A stretch of DNA of 64,000 nucleotides from Archangium violaceum (GTDB taxonomy: Bacteria > Myxococcota > Myxococcia > Myxococcales > Myxococcaceae). The notes below the pieces were generated by a model. It was not told where the DNA came from and searched no databases. It was given only the letters and a program-made list of their open reading frames with translations. Shown one piece after another: positions 61,491 through 64,000 of this stretch; the first letter of the stretch is position 1, and each line of letters begins with the position of its first letter. Location of the stretch: the NCBI RefSeq assembly GCF_016887565.1, contig NZ_CP069396.1:3685001-3749000 (forward strand), in the 5' to 3' direction. Both the position numbers and the translations under genes were made by a program.

Positions 61491-63569
61491 ATGATGCTCG
61501 CGCAGCTCGTCCTGCCCCTGCTCCTCACCAGTGCGGCCGGCAGTGGCAACGAGATCGTCCTCATCCTCGACAACTCATGCTCCATGGGCGTGGAGGCCCG
61601 GGACCAGGCGACAGGTCGCCGGGTTCCACCCAATGATCCCGAGCGCGCGGCGGTGCTCGGGACGCTCGTCGTCGAGGGCCTGGCGCGTGGCTCGGCCGAC
61701 CGGTTCAGCGTGCTGGCCTTTGGCGATGGCAAGGAGGCCCCGCCTCGCGAGGCTCGGAGCGCGGACGACATTCGCGCACTGCCGTACTCCAATGGCACCT
61801 ACTTCCGCCGTCCGTTGGAAGAAGCGGGCAACCGGCTGCGAGGCTCGGCGCTCCAGAACCGGCTGTTCCTCTTCTTCACCGACGGCATTCCCGAGGATTT
61901 CAGGGACCCCGCCGAGGGTCCTCGCGCCCTTGGCCTCTCCGAATCGGCGGACTTCGAGACGCTGGTCATCGGCCTCTTCGGCAGCGAAGAGGTTCGTCAG
62001 ACGGGCGAGCAGTTCCTCCGGCCGCTGGCGCGCAACCCGCAGGACCTGGTCTTCGTCCAGACGCCGCGCGAGGTGATTGGCGCCTTCACCCGAGGCTACG
62101 CCCGCGTTCTGGGCTCGCGGCCGGAGACGGGCTCGCTGTCTCCCGGACAGTCGAAGACCTTCGAGGTGGGCAAGTACGTGGTGGAGGTGCTGGTGGCCAC
62201 CGCGTCCGCCTCGCCCGGGCCCGCGTATACCGCGAAGCTGGAAGGCCCCCAGGGTGACGTCCCTGCCCAGGCGTCCGGTGACAACGGCTGCCCGCCCGGC
62301 ATCCGCTATTCGGGCGCGCCCAGACTGTGCCAGCCGCCGCACCGCCACTATCAGGTCTTCCGCTCGCCCAACTCGCCGGACCAGCGCAGCCAGTGGACGC
62401 TGTCCCTGCCTCGGGGCTCGGGGCCTATCGATTACGGGCTCATCCTCCGTTACGACCTCGCGGCCTCGCTCGCCGTGCCGTCCACCGCGCGGGTGGGCGA
62501 GCCGGTGCAGCTCGATGCGCGGCTGCTCTTCCGTGGAAAGACCTTCGATGATGAGTCCTTCTTCCAGGCGGACGGCTTCACGGCCGTGGCCACCCTCGAG
62601 GGCCAGGAGGTACCCCTGCGCCACGCCGGAGGAGGGCGCTTCGTGGCGGACTGGACGCCTTCCCAGCTGTCGATGGATGGTGCCGCGACGCCCGTGCAGG
62701 TGACGTTCCGTAACGCGTGGATGGAGCAGTCCGCGCGCCGCTCCGTGCAGGTGGAGGGCTTCATCGACTTCGCCCTGGTGCCGGAGCCGGCCTCGCTCGA
62801 CTTCGGCGAGTGGCGGGGCGAGCGTCACGAGACGCGCCGGTGCTCCACGGTGGATCTGTCGCGTTCCACCAACGCGGGCCGCATCCCCATCACCTGCTCC
62901 TCGGAGGGGAGTGTGGAGGGCGGAGTGCTCTCCTGTTCGCCCGTGGCGGGCTCGGAGGCGGACCTGGGCAATGGCCGCAAGGGACAGCCTCTCAAGTACG
63001 AGGTGTGCTTCGCCGCCGAGGGCTGCTGCGGCCAGTTGGCTCCGCCGGGGCTCGGGGTGCGCTTCGCCGCGACCCACCCGCACTATTCCGCGGCCGCCGT
63101 GCTCGTCCCGGCGCGCGCGAAGGTGGACGAGACGGGCTGGCTGCGCTGCTGGTGGCCCTGGCTCGCCCTGGCCGGAGGAATGCTCTTCTTCGGCTGGGTC
63201 GTCATGGGCTTCGTCCGGCCGAACAACTTCGACCCGGCGGCCAGCGTCTACGTGGCCGGCTCGGAGATGGGGCTCAAGCGCGCATCGGCGCTCGTGCTGA
63301 ACGAGACTCCCGGAGGCCGGCGCGGCTTCTACCGCAACGCCCGCATGTGCCTGAACGCGGGAGGTGACTTCGTCCGTGCTCCGCGTGCGGCCGTGCTTGT
63401 ACTCGAGGCGGGGCCCGGTGGCTCCACGCGCTTCGTCACCGCCGCGGGCCTCGAGCGCAAGGTGCAGAGGACCGGGAAGTGGGAGCCCGTGCCGGCCGAG
63501 GAGCTGGCCCTCGGGTACACGCCCAACGTGGTGTATCGAGTGGGGAGCCTCTACTTGAAGTGGAGCTAG
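61491..63569 (+). CDS. Single-span vWA-ectodomain protein, paralogous C-terminus to its upstream neighbour
   Basis: 692 residues. The signal sequence is short (about 1-16). The vWA domain begins at once: V-L-I-L-D-N-S-C-S-M-G carries the MIDAS D-x-S-x-S, F-S-V-L-A-F-G-D-G and F-L-F-F-T-D-G-I-P-E the other vWA strands (about 20-225). Beta-rich segments, a domain starting P-A-S-L-D-F-G-E-W (about 425-545), a hydrophobic span (W-W-P-W-L-A-L-A-G-G-M-L-F-F-G, about 555-577) and a C-terminal module (A-S-V-Y-V-A-G-S-E-M-G-L, G-F-Y-R-N-A-R) follow. The shared modules show duplication with the 59305 gene. The vWA could bind a surface partner through Mg/Ca. It starts 2 bp after the previous stop. Confidence 0.88.
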   Translation: MMLAQLVLPLLLTSAAGSGNEIVLILDNSCSMGVEARDQATGRRVPPNDPERAAVLGTLVVEGLARGSADRFSVLAFGDGKEAPPREARSADDIRALPYSNGTYFRRPLEEAGNRLRGSALQNRLFLFFTDGIPEDFRDPAEGPRALGLSESADFETLVIGLFGSEEVRQTGEQFLRPLARNPQDLVFVQTPREVIGAFTRGYARVLGSRPETGSLSPGQSKTFEVGKYVVEVLVATASASPGPAYTAKLEGPQGDVPAQASGDNGCPPGIRYSGAPRLCQPPHRHYQVFRSPNSPDQRSQWTLSLPRGSGPIDYGLILRYDLAASLAVPSTARVGEPVQLDARLLFRGKTFDDESFFQADGFTAVATLEGQEVPLRHAGGGRFVADWTPSQLSMDGAATPVQVTFRNAWMEQSARRSVQVEGFIDFALVPEPASLDFGEWRGERHETRRCSTVDLSRSTNAGRIPITCSSEGSVEGGVLSCSPVAGSEADLGNGRKGQPLKYEVCFAAEGCCGQLAPPGLGVRFAATHPHYSAAAVLVPARAKVDETGWLRCWWPWLALAGGMLFFGWVVMGFVRPNNFDPAASVYVAGSEMGLKRASALVLNETPGGRRGFYRNARMCLNAGGDFVRAPRAAVLVLEAGPGGSTRFVTAAGLERKVQRTGKWEPVPAEELALGYTPNVVYRVGSLYLKWS

Positions 63570-63582
63570 AGGGAATGCGGAA

Positions 63583-64000
63583 ATGAGATGGATTGCGCTA
63601 ACGATTGCCGTCGCGGTGGCCACTTCCGGGTGTGTCCATGCACAACGGCCGGAGCACCGAATCTACGTCATTTCCGAAGATGCTCAGGGGCTCGGCTCTG
63701 ATCTTGGCACTGGCGGCGCTGGTCTCCGTGACTGTGATGCGGAGCAGCATGCGTGTTTCAATAAATGCTGGAAATCCGATCCGTTGCCCTACCCTCACGA
63801 GAAGCGGGACGGATGGTTTTATGAGTACTGCACCAGGGAATGCCGCAAGCTGTACATGGAGTGCGAAAAGTCAAATGAGAAAAAAGCGAGTGAGTTGAAG
63901 TTCTCGCGTGTCGATGAAGCGATTGAATGGATCAGGAACCACAAGGCGGAAATAATGCTGGGGACGGTTGTCGTCATCGCTGGTGTTGCATTCATCGTCA
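63583..64000 (+). CDS. Partial lipoprotein gene with Cys-rich N-terminus and C-terminal hydrophobic segment
   Basis: Open to the window edge (139 codons seen, no stop). A signal peptide ends in A-T-S-G-C (Cys17), a lipobox. A Cys-rich part follows (C-D-A-E-Q-H-A-C-F-N-K-C-W and E-Y-C-T-R-E-C-R-K-L-Y-M-E-C). Then comes an amphipathic helix (D-E-A-I-E-W-I-R-N-H-K-A-E-I) and a hydrophobic run (L-G-T-V-V-V-I-A-G-V-A-F-I-V). Base composition is visibly less GC-rich than the genes upstream. From memory the layout resembles the N-terminal part of myxobacterial lipoprotein polymorphic toxins (SitA-like); this is uncertain. It begins 13 bp after the vWA gene stop. Confidence 0.7.
   Translation, partial: MRWIALTIAVAVATSGCVHAQRPEHRIYVISEDAQGLGSDLGTGGAGLRDCDAEQHACFNKCWKSDPLPYPHEKRDGWFYEYCTRECRKLYMECEKSNEKKASELKFSRVDEAIEWIRNHKAEIMLGTVVVIAGVAFIV

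Overview
The window is GC-rich DNA with almost no intergenic space, strong third-position GC bias (hence long open frames antisense to real genes), and a gene set typical of Myxococcota, most likely suborder Cystobacterineae (Archangium/Cystobacter/Stigmatella type). Pointers are very large hybrid histidine kinases, FHA, vWA and PP2C proteins, many lipoproteins, a SET-domain protein, an FHA-GAF-adenylate cyclase and DUF3332/DUF6249 genes. I see no rRNA, tRNA, CRISPR array, insertion sequence or prophage. This assignment is made from gene content and not from a database match.

Layout. 1-8.3 kb: a polytopic membrane protein, a DUF2383 four-helix bundle protein, a Tat/lipobox-bearing NAD-dependent epimerase, a multi-pass membrane protein, a patatin-like lipase and an M19-like metallohydrolase. 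8.3-10.1 kb: a radical SAM/SPASM enzyme divergent from a small Cys-rich, lipobox-containing protein, with two dyads between them. 10.1-15.3 kb: hotdog thioesterase-like protein, unknown protein, DJ-1/PfpI protein, HAD phosphatase, YgiQ-family radical SAM protein, DUF1360 protein. 15.3-25.6 kb: a minus-strand signalling block with a CheR methyltransferase, a 2139-residue poly-HAMP hybrid kinase, a second hybrid kinase and an XRE regulator. 25.6-31.2 kb: DUF2267, DUF423, a SET-domain protein with a basic tail, an S9 peptidase bracketed by inverted copies of a 34-bp repeat, a DUF3332 lipoprotein and a quinone reductase. 31.2-34.3 kb: a class V PLP enzyme and a cysE-cysK operon. 35.1-36.7 kb: DUF6249 protein, ECF sigma factor and a probable membrane regulator of it. 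36.7-39.8 kb: a class II diterpene cyclase and a carbohydrate-active lipoprotein. 40.1-45.4 kb: two lipoproteins (one ChaN/Tiki-like), an M18 aminopeptidase and an FHA-GAF-adenylate cyclase. 45.4-49.8 kb: hybrid kinase, trypsin-like protease, cytochrome P450. 50.0-55.3 kb: a double-length UvrA with four ATPase cassettes.

The right end (55.5-64.0 kb) is the most system-like part: a tightly packed, same-strand operon of a zinc-ribbon FHA protein, a membrane-spanning vWA-FHA protein, a membrane-anchored PP2C phosphatase, and two large single-span proteins that share a paralogous juxtamembrane domain and C-terminal cytoplasmic module, one of them with a vWA ectodomain. A lower-GC lipoprotein gene follows and runs off the window. 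The arrangement suggests a trans-envelope, phosphothreonine-linked system whose kinase is not in view.

The two best candidates for under-described biology are this operon and the radical SAM/lipoprotein pair at 8.3-10.1 kb. The double UvrA, the homogenised poly-HAMP kinase and the isolated diterpene cyclase also deserve attention.
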